Positions 1 to 8,453 are shown, counted from the stretch's first letter. The stretch: DNA of 32,441 nt from Streptomyces sp. man185 (GCA_002551355.1 NTHE01000081.1:1-32441), one strand, 5' to 3'. The notes: generated by a model from the sequence alone, not told the origin. Made by a program: numbers and translations.

Positions 1-333
1 GACGACGGCGCCGATGGCGCCGCGGACCAGGTCGTCCCACATGAACCAGAAGCGGTCCTGTCCGGGCGTACCGAAGAGGTACAGGATCAGGTCCTGGTCG
101 AGCGTGATGCGGCCGAAGTCCATGGCGACGGTGGTCGTCGTCTTGTCCCCGGTGTGGGTCAGATCGTCGATGCCCGCGGACGCGGACGTCATGACGGCCT
201 CGGTGCGCAGCGGGTTGATCTCCGACACGGCCCCGACGAACGTGGTCTTCCCCACGCCGAAGCCGCCCGCCACCACGATCTTCGCCGAGGTGGTGGCGCG
301 GCCCGTACCGCCGTTAGAGCTTGCGAAGTCCAC
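1..333 (-). CDS. cvnD: CvnD-type small GTPase of a conservon (3' part missing)
   Basis: This is the N-terminal 111 codons of a Ras/Rab-like bacterial GTPase; the gene runs off the left edge. The Walker A/G1 loop GGFGVGKTT is at about residues 24-32. A threonine-rich switch region follows, and a G3-like segment FGTPGQDRFW sits near residue 91. The start is taken as the GTG at 333, which lies inside the end of the DUF742 gene, so the two genes overlap by 20 nt and are probably translationally coupled. In conservons this protein is the GTPase of a membrane-associated complex with the sensor (CvnA), Roadblock (CvnB) and DUF742 (CvnC) proteins, often compared with eukaryotic G-protein signalling. 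Family assignment is firm. The C-terminus and any further conservon members lie outside the window. Confidence 0.93.
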   Translation of the reverse strand, partial: MDFASSNGGTGRATTSAKIVVAGGFGVGKTTFVGAVSEINPLRTEAVMTSASAGIDDLTHTGDKTTTTVAMDFGRITLDQDLILYLFGTPGQDRFWFMWDDLVRGAIGAVV

Positions 334-721
334 TGAGCACCCTTTCGAGCAGTGTCACATCCGGCGCGCCGCCGGCCTCTCCGTTGCCCGGCTGGTGGAT
401 GGCCACCATGCCGGCTTCCGCCAGGTCCGCCACCAGGATCCGGGCGACGCCGAGCGGCATCGACAGCAGCGCCGACACCTCCGCCACCGACTTGACCTCA
501 CGGCAGAGGTGGCAGATCCGCTGGTGCTCGGGGAGCAGGGTCCCCAGATGAGCGGGGTCTGCCGTCGTGCTGACCAGAGCCTCTATCGCGAGCTGGTAGC
601 GCGGCCGGGTCCGGCCGCCGGTCATGGCGTAAGGACGAACCAGCGGCTGGTCGCCTTCCCCGTCGTACGACGCGTGGTGCAGTGCGCCGTACGGATCGGG
701 TGAGGCGGGTGGCGGGGTCAT
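314..721 (-). CDS. cvnC: DUF742 protein, conservon component CvnC
   Basis: This 135-residue protein has the DUF742 hallmarks: VRPYAMTGGRTRP near the N-terminus, a winged-helix-like middle (EHQRICHLC...SVAEVSALLSMPLGVARILVADL) and the ending TLLERVLSGLRKL. DUF742 proteins are thought to bridge sensor and GTPase in conservons, but the biochemical role is not settled. The ATG at 721 is chosen because GGAGG stands about 4 nt before it. A TTG at 766 would add 15 residues but has no ribosome-binding site. A 135-nt gap separates it from the upstream Roadblock gene, and its 3' end overlaps the GTPase start. Confidence 0.92.
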   Translation of the reverse strand: MTPPPASPDPYGALHHASYDGEGDQPLVRPYAMTGGRTRPRYQLAIEALVSTTADPAHLGTLLPEHQRICHLCREVKSVAEVSALLSMPLGVARILVADLAEAGMVAIHQPGNGEAGGAPDVTLLERVLSGLRKL

Positions 722-856
722 GAATCCTCCGGGCGTGACAGCAGGTTCTCGGCTTGCCGTCTGCAAGGGGCCGGTGAGGGGACTAAAGCGGCCTGTCGGG
801 TGAGGGTTGTGGGCATTACCTGGGGGGATCGTGTCGTGAATCCGCTGGACGGCCGC

Positions 857-1270
857 CTAGTGGAGCAGACTTCCTTGGAGTTCGGCGCGGAGGTCGGGCG
901 TGAGGACGGTGCCCGCACGGTCGACCAGGAGGGCCATCTCGTACCCGACAAGACCGATGTCGGCGTCCGGGTGGGCCAGAACGGCCAGGGACGAGCCGTC
1001 GGAGATGGACATGAGGAAGAGGAATCCCCGCTCCATCTCCACAACTGTCTGACTGACGGCGCCGCCCTCGAAGATCCGGGACGCACCCGCGGTCAGCGAG
1101 GTGAGACCCGACGCGACAGCGGCGAGCTGGTCGGCGCGGTCGCGCGGGAAACCTTCGGACATCGCCAGCAGCAGGCCATCCGCGGAGACCACCACCGTGT
1201 GGGACACCCCTGGGGTGTTGTCCACGAAGTTGGTGATCAGCCAGTTCAGATTCTGCGCGGCCTGACTCAT
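857..1270 (-). CDS. cvnB: Roadblock/LC7 domain protein, conservon component CvnB
   Basis: This 137-residue Roadblock/LC7 (MglB-like) protein has the features LNWLITNFVDNTPGVSHTVV, SADGLLLAMSEGFPRDRADQLAAVASGL and a long hydrophobic strand FLFLMSISDGSSLAVLA. Roadblock proteins usually regulate or scaffold small GTPases, which fits the GTPase two genes downstream. The start is ambiguous. The ATG at 1270 gives the usual family N-terminus MSQAAQNLNW, but the only good ribosome-binding site (AGGAG) is about 15 nt away. A TTG at 1279, placed directly after the cvnA stop codon, has the same site at 6 nt and would add three residues (MSP). Confidence 0.93.
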   Translation of the reverse strand: MSQAAQNLNWLITNFVDNTPGVSHTVVVSADGLLLAMSEGFPRDRADQLAAVASGLTSLTAGASRIFEGGAVSQTVVEMERGFLFLMSISDGSSLAVLAHPDADIGLVGYEMALLVDRAGTVLTPDLRAELQGSLLH

Positions 1271-1279
1271 GGGGCTCAA

Positions 1280-4200
1280 CTAACGCTCCTGCTGGTGAGT
1301 GGGGCCGAGATGGATACTGCCGGTCTGCTGGCCGTTGTTGGCCTGCCGACCCTGCTGGATGCCCCGGCGGAGATTGGTCAGACGACCGCGCACGTCATCG
1401 GGCGCGCGCGAAACCTGAGGTCCGGACTGGTGATTCTGCTGCTGCGCGGTCCCCGGTACCAAATTGGCGCGGGGAACACGGCGGGGCAGCCCGGAAGTGG
1501 TGACCCCGCCGGCGGCGGGCTTCTTGACCCGCTCGGCCTGGCGTACGAGATCGTCGTTGGGCGAGGCCCGCCAGGAACTGGTGACCGAGGTGTCGGCCGC
1601 ACCACGCTGAGGCAGCGGCGGGACCGGCACACCGTCGGCCCCCGGAGCGGCCGGCGCCTGCGGTTCGGCGGGCGGCTGCTGGCCGCCCTGGCCCGGACCG
1701 TGGAACCAGTTCGTCTCCAGGGTGTCGTACAGCGGCGTGCGCCCGTCCCCGGGACCGGCCGGCGGCAGGGCCTCCGGCTGCTGGGGCTGCTGGGGCAGCG
1801 CGGGACGGTACGGAGCCTCGCCCGCCGGGGAGGCGGACGGACGCGGCGCACCGAAGCCGTTGCCCTCCGGGCCGTGCCCGCCCGGCGCGGGCAGCTGCCG
1901 GCCCTGGTCCTGCTGGGGCTGGTGCGGGACACCGAAGTCGGGCCGGGCGAACTGCGCGGTGCTCGCCGGGTCCTGGCCCTGCGGAGCCCCCTGCTGGTAC
2001 GAGCGGTCCTGGGGAGCCACCGGGCCCGAGAAGTCGGGCCGGGCGAACTCGGAGGTCGCGCCGGGACCCTGGCGGTCGTCGGCCTGCCGCTGGTTCAGCG
2101 GGGCGTTGAACGACGAGTCCTGGCCGGGACCCGTCGGACGGGCGAACTGCCCGGTCGCGTCGTGCTCCTCGTGACCGCGCGGAGTGTCGGCGCCCCAGCT
2201 GGTGGAGGCGGGGCGCTGCGGCTGCGGGTTGCCCCCGGGCAGCTCGGCACGCGGGCCACCGGGCGGCGGCAGTTGACGGCCGGGGCCGCCGGGCTGCTGG
2301 AAACCGCCCTGGGCGAGGCCGCCCTGCTCCTGCCGGGCCTGGGGCCGCTGGGCTCCGGGACCCTGCTGGCTGTGCTGGCCCTGCTGGTTCTGCTGGTTCT
2401 GCCAACCGGACGGGGCCTGCTGGTTCTGGTTCTGGTTCTGGTGCTGCGGGGCGAACGGGCCCGGGCGGCCGTTCTGCCCGGGGGAGGGCGGAGCCCCGTG
2501 CCCGAACAGGTTGGGCTGCGCCGCCCCGTCGCCGCGGCCGGGCTCATCGCCCTGGGGGCCGCCCTGGGCGCCGCGGGCGCCGATCCGGGCGCTGTTGCCG
2601 AAGGCGCCGGAGAGGCCACCGCCCTGGCGCTGCGGAGCCTGGCCCTGCCCCGGGAAGTCCTGGCCCGGGCCGCCGTTGTTCGGCTGGCCGCCGCCCTGCG
2701 GCCGGCCCGTCGAGCCGTCCCGGGCCGGCAGTGCCGCCCGGGGGCCGGCACCCGCGCCGACCTGGCCGCGCTGACCGCCCGGTCCACCGCCGAGGCTCTT
2801 GGCGCCCGGTCCGCCCGGACCGCTGCCGAGACCCGCGCGCTGGCCGTTGCCCGCGCCGTTCCCATTGCCGGCGAGCAGCCCGCCCGGGGCGCCGGACTGC
2901 TGCCCGGGGCCCTGCTTGGACGGCGGCTGCTTGCCGCCGTGCGCGACATCGACGGGCAGCATGACCAGCGCGGTCGTACCGCCGGAGTCGGAGGGGCGCA
3001 GCTGGATCCGGATGCCGTGACGCAGCGACAGCCGGCCGACCACGAACAGACCCATGCGGCGGGAGACGGAGACGTCCACCGTCGGCGGCTGCGCGAGCCG
3101 CTCGTTGATCGCGGCGAGGTCCTCCGGGGAGAGGCCGATGCCGGTGTCGTGGATCTCGACGAGCACCCGCCCGTCGGGCAGCGCGTGACCGGTGACCTTG
3201 ACCTTCGTCTGCGGCGAGGAGAACGACGTCGCGTTCTCCAGCAGCTCGGCGAGCAGGTGCACGAGGTCGTTGACGACGCGGCCGGCCACCTCGGTGGCGG
3301 GCACCGCGGACAGCTCGATGCGCTCGTACTGCTCCACCTCGGAGGCGGCGGCGCGGAGCACGTCGACCAGCGGGACGGGGCGGGTCCACCGGCGCCCCGG
3401 CTCCTCGCCCGCGAGGACGAGGAGGTTCTCGCCGTTACGGCGCATGCGGGTCGCGAGGTGGTCGAGCTTGAAGAGGGAGGACAGCTGGTCCGGGTCGGCC
3501 TCGCGCGACTCCAGCTCGGAGATGAGCGAGAGCTGGCGCTGGATGAGGCCCTGGGAGCGGCGCGAGAGGTTGGTGAACATCGCGTTGACGTTGCCCCGGA
3601 GGAGGGCCTGCTCGGCGGCGAGGCGGACGGCCTCGCGGTGCACGTCGTCGAAGGCCGCAGCCACCTGGCCGATCTCGTCCCGGGAGTGCACGCCGACCGA
3701 CTCGACGGAGGTGTCGACGTCCTGCGGGTCGGTCTCGGAGAGCTGCTTGACGAGCTCGGGCAGCCGGTCCTGGGCGACCCGGGTGGCGGTGTCCTGGAGG
3801 CGGCGCAGGGAGCGGATCATGGAGCGGGCCACCACGAAGGCGCCGACGAGCGAGACGCCGAGCACGATGAAGATGACCGCACCGTTGATGATCGCGTCGC
3901 GCTGGGAGGCCTGGCGCAGCTCGCGGGCCTTGGCCTCCATGTCGCTGAGGAGGGTGGCCTCGATCGTCTCCATGGCCTTGATCTTGATGGTGCTCTGGTC
4001 GTACCAGTCCAGGTACGACCGGACCTGCTTGCCCTCGATCCCGTTCGTGGTGTCCAGGATCCGCTTGGCGTACATGTTCCCGGCGTTGATCTCCGGGTTG
4101 CCGTTGTCCAGGGGCGCCATGAGCTCTTCGGCGCTCTGCCCGGTCGTGGCGTAGATCTGCTTGAACGAGGTGAGGGCCCGGGACTCCTTGGCGAGCGCGT

Positions 4201-5080
4201 TGGAGCCGAACTGCCGGTCGTTCTGGTTCAGGTGCGGTTCCTTGACCGAACCGCCGGGCAGCGCCGCGGCGATGATCGCGCGCTGGACCGAGGCGTACTC
4301 CTTGGCGGAGGAGAACGCCGCCAGGGCCCGGGTCCGCTTGATCATGTCCGGGTTGCTGGTCGCCTGCGCCATGTCCTGCGAGAGGCTCAGGAGCGAGGTG
4401 ATCAGCTGGCTGTACTGGTCGATCGTGTTGAGACTCGGCGAGCCCTCCTCGTACGCCGTCTTGCGGATCGTACGGATGGTGCCGAGCTGGGAGGCGATCG
4501 ACGAGATGCTCGCGTGGATGCTCTCCAGCGAGTCGTCGCCCTCGGAGTCACCGATCGAGTCGGTCTCGTCGAGGAAGGCGTTCCTGGCCCGGTCGGTCTT
4601 GTCCCGGGGCCCGGTGACCTTGTAGTCGGTGGGCTTGGACTTGTTCGACAGCGGACCGGCCGACTGGTCGCGCTCCACCTGGAGCGCCTGGGCGAGCGAG
4701 GTCGCCTGCTTGGTCATCTTGGTCAGCAGCTGCATGTGCTCCAGCTGCTGCATGTCGGTCATCGACTCCTGGATCCGCAGACCGCCGAGGCTGGTCGCGG
4801 CGACCACGGGGAGGGCGAGGAGCGAGACCAGTCGCGTGCTGATGCGCCAGTTACGGAGCGCTATTCGCGAGCCCGTGTCGACCGGGCCACGCGGCTGCGC
4901 GGCCGTGTTCGGCTCCGCACCGCTCGTCGTGGAGCCCGGGCGCTGCGCACGGTCGCTGTTGTCGCCGGCAGCGGCCGGCCCGGGGTTCTGGGCGTGCTGG
5001 GGCGAGGAACCGCGGTCGGTCCCGCCGCGCGGCTCCTGTTCCGCCGGAGCGCTGCCATCCCTCTTGAAACGTCCCTGCAC
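1280..5080 (-). CDS. cvnA: Conservon sensor kinase-like membrane protein CvnA (nitrate/nitrite-sensor type)
   Basis: This protein of about 1266 residues has the standard conservon sensor layout. A disordered N-terminal cytoplasmic stretch is followed by TM1 (about 78-100), an extracytoplasmic helical sensor of about 290 residues resembling NIT domains, and TM2 (about 395-418, IFIVLGVSLVGAFVVA). Next come a HAMP segment, a dimerisation helix with candidate phospho-acceptor His near 540 (LDHLATRMRRNGENLLVL), and an HATPase module with N box ELLENATSFSS (about 613) and G box DTGIGLS (about 645). The last 550 residues are a Gly/Pro/Gln-rich tail that ends in the motif LPRRVPRANLVPG and a charged helix. 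The GTG at 5080 is chosen because it gives the familiar N-terminus VQGRFKRDG; the frame stays open to 5350. From memory the layout and gltX-side location match the cvn1 conservon of S. coelicolor. The ligand is unknown. Confidence 0.9.
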   Translation of the reverse strand: MQGRFKRDGSAPAEQEPRGGTDRGSSPQHAQNPGPAAAGDNSDRAQRPGSTTSGAEPNTAAQPRGPVDTGSRIALRNWRISTRLVSLLALPVVAATSLGGLRIQESMTDMQQLEHMQLLTKMTKQATSLAQALQVERDQSAGPLSNKSKPTDYKVTGPRDKTDRARNAFLDETDSIGDSEGDDSLESIHASISSIASQLGTIRTIRKTAYEEGSPSLNTIDQYSQLITSLLSLSQDMAQATSNPDMIKRTRALAAFSSAKEYASVQRAIIAAALPGGSVKEPHLNQNDRQFGSNALAKESRALTSFKQIYATTGQSAEELMAPLDNGNPEINAGNMYAKRILDTTNGIEGKQVRSYLDWYDQSTIKIKAMETIEATLLSDMEAKARELRQASQRDAIINGAVIFIVLGVSLVGAFVVARSMIRSLRRLQDTATRVAQDRLPELVKQLSETDPQDVDTSVESVGVHSRDEIGQVAAAFDDVHREAVRLAAEQALLRGNVNAMFTNLSRRSQGLIQRQLSLISELESREADPDQLSSLFKLDHLATRMRRNGENLLVLAGEEPGRRWTRPVPLVDVLRAAASEVEQYERIELSAVPATEVAGRVVNDLVHLLAELLENATSFSSPQTKVKVTGHALPDGRVLVEIHDTGIGLSPEDLAAINERLAQPPTVDVSVSRRMGLFVVGRLSLRHGIRIQLRPSDSGGTTALVMLPVDVAHGGKQPPSKQGPGQQSGAPGGLLAGNGNGAGNGQRAGLGSGPGGPGAKSLGGGPGGQRGQVGAGAGPRAALPARDGSTGRPQGGGQPNNGGPGQDFPGQGQAPQRQGGGLSGAFGNSARIGARGAQGGPQGDEPGRGDGAAQPNLFGHGAPPSPGQNGRPGPFAPQHQNQNQNQQAPSGWQNQQNQQGQHSQQGPGAQRPQARQEQGGLAQGGFQQPGGPGRQLPPPGGPRAELPGGNPQPQRPASTSWGADTPRGHEEHDATGQFARPTGPGQDSSFNAPLNQRQADDRQGPGATSEFARPDFSGPVAPQDRSYQQGAPQGQDPASTAQFARPDFGVPHQPQQDQGRQLPAPGGHGPEGNGFGAPRPSASPAGEAPYRPALPQQPQQPEALPPAGPGDGRTPLYDTLETNWFHGPGQGGQQPPAEPQAPAAPGADGVPVPPLPQRGAADTSVTSSWRASPNDDLVRQAERVKKPAAGGVTTSGLPRRVPRANLVPGTAQQQNHQSGPQVSRAPDDVRGRLTNLRRGIQQGRQANNGQQTGSIHLGPTHQQER

Positions 5081-5662
5081 TAGCGTCGCAACCTCTGGAC
5101 CAGGCGTCCCGCCCGCGTGTGCGGACCAGAACGGTGTCGGCGTCGTGGGGCGCTGGACGCGCCCCATGGTGGTCGTATGAGTGACCGGCGTACTTCCCCC
5201 TCCCGCCGCCACTCGGCGCTGCGTTGCGCCCCGGCGCGCCGGCCTGAAACCCGCGGCGGTGCGTGGAATTCCAACACAGTGCAGGATCTCCAACAAGGCC
5301 CATGTACCGGGCTGTGACCTGCGTGACACGTTGTGATGAACGAGTAACAAGCAGTGGAGAGTGATCGTGGGTAAAGCGGACTATTCAGGAGTAGTTACCT
5401 AGGGGCGGGGGGTGTCCCAGTCGCGATGATCAGGAGCGGAATGGTGGATTCAGTGGTGCAATGTCCGTTTTCTGGATCACGGCCACCTGTCCGCAATGGG
5501 TCGAATGTCGATTAGTTCGTGAGCAAACTCACATGATGATCGTCGCCTCATCCCGGCTCCGGCGGGGAATCGGATGTTTAGCCTGACGCTTTACAGGGAT
5601 AGCGAATCCGACAAGCCGGCGCCGCACGAGCGACGCCCTCACCGACAGGGTCCTGACGGCAG
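5081..5662. promoter_or_regulatory. Divergent intergenic region between cvnA and the microprotein gene
   Basis: These 582 bp separate cvnA (leftward) from the small gene at 5663 (rightward) and must hold both promoters. The middle part (about 5320-5600) is clearly less GC-rich than the flanking genes, as expected for regulatory DNA. I can see one short perfect inverted repeat, GTGAG-CAAA-CTCAC at 5519-5532. I could not assign convincing -35/-10 pairs or a known regulator box, and I see no conserved protein in either strand. Confidence 0.4.
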
Positions 5663-5845
5663 ATGAAGACGACGACGATGTTCCGCAACATTGCCAACCC
5701 CCGGCGCACCACGCTGGCGCACCTCAAGGACGCCGAAGCGCTGCAGACGCCCCTGGCGCCGGAGCACGCCGCCGACCTGCCCAACGTCACGGCCAACCCG
5801 CGCCGCACCATCCTCATGGAAGCCCCGGTCGCCGTCGCCCCGTAG
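5663..5845 (+). CDS. Microprotein of 60 residues with duplicated ANPRRT motif
   Basis: This is a short frame that I do not recognise but that looks genuinely coding: by my count only about three of its 60 sense codons end in A or T. The predicted peptide is soluble, without a signal peptide or membrane helix. It carries the motif ANPRRT twice, ANPRRTTL at about residues 11-18 and ANPRRTIL at about 46-53, separated by a stretch rich in Ala, Leu and acidic residues (LKDAEALQTPLAPEHAADLP). The ATG at 5663 has only a weak purine-rich stretch upstream (CAGGG, CGGCAG). A second ATG at 5678 would give MFRNIANP. It is transcribed away from the conservon and is followed by a structured element at 5887-6047. 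A precursor peptide or small regulator is possible, but no modification enzymes are nearby. Function unknown. Confidence 0.55.
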   Translation: MKTTTMFRNIANPRRTTLAHLKDAEALQTPLAPEHAADLPNVTANPRRTILMEAPVAVAP

Positions 5846-5886
5846 CCGCCCGGGCAATGCGCGAGGCTGCACCCCTCACGGCGCCG

Positions 5887-6047
5887 GCGCCTCGCCCGGC
5901 GCGGATCGCCCCGTCGCGCCTCCCGGCACGCACCCTCGCGGCGTTGGCCAAACGCCCTGGTAGCTCCGCTACAAGGGCCCTCGGCCGCCTGCGATCACAC
6001 GCACCGGACGACGCTCCTTTTGGGGCGATCCGCGCCGGGCGAGGCGC
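5887..6047. repeat. 161-bp structured element with perfect 26-bp terminal inverted repeats
   Basis: The arms at 5887-5912 and 6022-6047 are perfect reverse complements over 26 bp (GCGCCTCGCCCGGCGCGGAT...). Between them lie two further hairpins: GGCGTT-GGCCA-AACGCC at 5940-5956, and a stem around GTAGC-TCC-GCTAC at 5954-5978 whose outer part is GCCCT/AGGGC. The whole unit could fold as one cruciform or branched RNA. It sits after the microprotein stop and ends about 54 bp before the FAH start. It could be a terminator or attenuator for one of these genes, or a small non-autonomous repeat (MITE-like) insertion. I see no clear target-site duplication. Confidence 0.75.
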
Positions 6048-6101
6048 TAGCCTGGAGCGTCAGTCTTCAGTCAGCCAGCAAGTGAGGGGCGACAGCATCC
6101 C

Positions 6102-6887
6102 GTGCGCATCGCCAGGTTCTCCATCGACGGCAATGTCGCCTTCGGCGCCGTCGAGGGACAGGGCACCGTGGAATCCGGTGACCTTGTCCTCGACATCATC
6201 AAGGGCATTCCGTACGCCGACTTCGAGCTCTCGGGCACCAAGGTCCCGCTGAACAAGGTCCGGCTGCTGCCCCCCGTGCTCCCCAACAAGGTCGTGGCCA
6301 TCGGCCGCAACTACGCGGAGCACGCCGCCGAACTCGGCCACGAGGTCCCCGACGCGCCCATCACCTTCTTCAAGCCGACCACCTCGGTGATCGGCTCCGG
6401 CGACGCGATCGAGTACCCCTCTTTCTCCGAAGACCTGCACCACGAGGCCGAGCTGGCCGTGGTCATCGGCCGCATGTGCCGCGAGGTCCCCCGCGAGCGC
6501 GTGCGCGACGTCATTCTCGGCTACACCTGCGCCAACGACGTCACCGCTCGCGATGTGCAGCAGCGCGAGAAGCAGTGGGCGCGCGCCAAGGGATTCGACA
6601 CCTCCTGCCCGCTGGGCCCCTGGGTGGAGACCGACGTGGACCCCCACGACCTCACCATCCAGGCGACGGTCAACGGCGAGCAGCGACAGCTCGGCCGCAC
6701 GAGCGACATGGTCCGCTCCGTCGAGGACCTGATCGTCCACATCACGGAGGCCATGACGCTGCTCCCGGGCGACGTCATCCTCACGGGCACCCCCGCGGGG
6801 GTCGGACCCCTGCACGTCGGCGACGAGGTCGCCGTCATCATCGAAGGCATCGGCACTCTCACCAACAAGGTGATCAAGCGTGGCTAA
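6102..6887 (+). CDS. Fumarylacetoacetate hydrolase (FAH) family protein
   Basis: This 261-residue protein belongs to the FAH/HpcE superfamily of metal-dependent hydrolases, isomerases and decarboxylases acting on 2-keto acids. An N-terminal small domain (about 1-60) is followed by the FAH domain beginning PNKVVAIGRNYAEHAAELG. The metal-ligand signatures are visible: HHEAELAVVIG at about 113-123 (the two Glu) and CANDVTARD at about 143-151 (the Asp), then GTPAGVG near 229. The start is the GTG at 6102 after a GAGGGG stretch. The gene overlaps gltX by 8 nt (GTGGCTAA), so the two are co-translated. The exact substrate cannot be read from sequence. Confidence 0.92.
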   Translation: MRIARFSIDGNVAFGAVEGQGTVESGDLVLDIIKGIPYADFELSGTKVPLNKVRLLPPVLPNKVVAIGRNYAEHAAELGHEVPDAPITFFKPTTSVIGSGDAIEYPSFSEDLHHEAELAVVIGRMCREVPRERVRDVILGYTCANDVTARDVQQREKQWARAKGFDTSCPLGPWVETDVDPHDLTIQATVNGEQRQLGRTSDMVRSVEDLIVHITEAMTLLPGDVILTGTPAGVGPLHVGDEVAVIIEGIGTLTNKVIKRG

Positions 6888-8355
6888 CGCACCAGTCCGT
6901 GTACGTTTCTGTCCCTCCCCGACCGGCAACCCCCACGTGGGCCTGGTCCGGACGGCGCTCTTCAACTGGGCCTTCGCCCGGCACCACCAGGGCACCCTGG
7001 TCTTCCGGATCGAGGACACCGACGCGGCACGCGACTCCGAGGAGTCCTACCAGCAGCTGCTCGACTCGATGCGCTGGCTCGGCCTGGACTGGGACGAGGG
7101 CCCCGAGATCGGCGGCCCGCACGCCCCGTACCGCCAGTCGCAGCGGATGGACCTGTACAAGGACGTCGCCGAGAAGCTGCTCGCCGGCGGGTACGCCTAC
7201 CCCTGCTACTGCACCACCGAGGAGCTGGACACCCGCCGCGACGCCGCCCGCGCCGCCGGGAAGCCGTCCGGTTACGACGGCCACTGCCGTGACCTCACCG
7301 CCGAGCAGACCGCCGCGTACGAGGCCGAGGGCCGCACCTCGATCGTCCGCTTCCGGATGCCCGACGAGGCCATCACCTTCACCGACCTGGTCCGCGGCGA
7401 CATCACCGTCCAGCCGGAGAACGTCCCCGACTACGGCATCGTCCGCGCCAACGGGGCCCCGCTCTACACGCTGGTCAACCCGGTCGACGACGCCCTGATG
7501 GAGATCACCCACGTCCTGCGCGGCGAGGACCTGCTCTCCTCCACCCCGCGCCAGATCGCCCTGTACCGGGTGCTCATCGAGCTGGGCATCGCCAAGGACA
7601 CCCCCGCCTTCGGCCACCTGCCGTACGTCATGGGCGAGGGCAACAAGAAGCTCTCCAAGCGCGACCCGCAGGCCTCCCTCAACCTCTACCGGGAGCGCGG
7701 CTTCCTCCCCGAGGGCCTGCTGAACTACCTCTCGCTGCTCGGCTGGTCGATCGCCGAGGACCGCGACATCTTCTCGGTGGACGAGCTGATCGCCGCGTTC
7801 GACATCAAGGACGTCAACGCCAACCCGGCCCGCTTCGACCTCAAGAAGTGCGAGCACATCAACGCCGAGCACATCCGGATGCTGGATGTGAAGGCGTTCA
7901 CCGAGGCCTGCGGCCCCTGGCTGAAGGCCCCCTTCGCGCCCTGGGCTCCCGAGGCCTTCGACGCGGAGAAGTGGACCCGGATCGCCCCGTACGCCCAGAC
8001 CCGGGTCACGGTCCTCTCCGACATCACCGACAACGTCGACTTCCTCTTCCTCGACGAGCCGGTGGAGGACGAGGCCTCCTGGACCAAGGCGATGAAGGGA
8101 GACCCGGTGGCCCTGCTCACCACCGCCCGCGCCAACCTGGAGACGGCCGACTGGAGCGACCCGGAGTCGCTGAAGAACGCCGTCCTGACCGCCGGCGAGG
8201 CCCACGGCCTCAAGCTCGGCAAGGCCCAGGCCCCGGTCCGCGTCGCCGTCACCGGCCGCACGGTGGGCCTGCCGCTTTTCGAGTCCCTGGAGATCCTGGG
8301 CCGCGAGAAGAGCCTGGCCCGGGTGGACGCCGCACTGGCGAAGCTGACCGCGTAG
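6880..8355 (+). CDS. gltX: Glutamyl-tRNA synthetase (GluRS)
   Basis: This is a class I aminoacyl-tRNA synthetase of 491 residues, normal for bacterial GluRS. The HIGH-type motif is PSPTGNPHVG (residues 12-21) and the KMSKS-type motif is KLSKR (257-261). The catalytic text FRIEDTDAARDSEESY and the C-terminal all-helical anticodon-binding domain are intact. It attaches glutamate to tRNA-Glu. Actinobacteria generally lack GlnRS, so this enzyme is expected to be non-discriminating and also to make Glu-tRNA-Gln for the GatCAB amidotransferase. That fits the tRNA-Glu/tRNA-Gln cluster 0.9 kb downstream. The GTG start overlaps the FAH stop. Confidence 0.98.
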   Translation: MANAPVRVRFCPSPTGNPHVGLVRTALFNWAFARHHQGTLVFRIEDTDAARDSEESYQQLLDSMRWLGLDWDEGPEIGGPHAPYRQSQRMDLYKDVAEKLLAGGYAYPCYCTTEELDTRRDAARAAGKPSGYDGHCRDLTAEQTAAYEAEGRTSIVRFRMPDEAITFTDLVRGDITVQPENVPDYGIVRANGAPLYTLVNPVDDALMEITHVLRGEDLLSSTPRQIALYRVLIELGIAKDTPAFGHLPYVMGEGNKKLSKRDPQASLNLYRERGFLPEGLLNYLSLLGWSIAEDRDIFSVDELIAAFDIKDVNANPARFDLKKCEHINAEHIRMLDVKAFTEACGPWLKAPFAPWAPEAFDAEKWTRIAPYAQTRVTVLSDITDNVDFLFLDEPVEDEASWTKAMKGDPVALLTTARANLETADWSDPESLKNAVLTAGEAHGLKLGKAQAPVRVAVTGRTVGLPLFESLEILGREKSLARVDAALAKLTA

Positions 8356-8370
8356 GCGGACGGACACCCC

Positions 8371-8408
8371 CGAGGAGGGCCGCGACCGGCAGGTCGCGGC
8401 CCTCCTCG
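8371..8408 (+). terminator. Strong hairpin after gltX
   Basis: A perfect 17-bp GC-rich stem (8371-8387 with 8392-8408) closes a GGCA tetraloop 15 nt after the gltX stop. There is no U tract, which is usual for streptomycete terminators. Confidence 0.85.
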
Positions 8409-8453
8409 GCGTTCGCGACCCGCGGCCGACCATGAGCGGCTACCGTGGCGTAC

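Noticed and set aside
800..5083. A 1427-codon open frame on the plus strand across the conservon
   Set aside because: It is the antisense of cvnA/cvnB. Long antisense frames arise from the G/C third-position bias, and the translation is low-complexity Arg/Gly/Leu without any family motif.
5663..5845. Microprotein as a RiPP precursor
   Set aside because: No modification enzyme, transporter or leader-cleavage site is visible around it. Kept only as a microprotein of unknown role.
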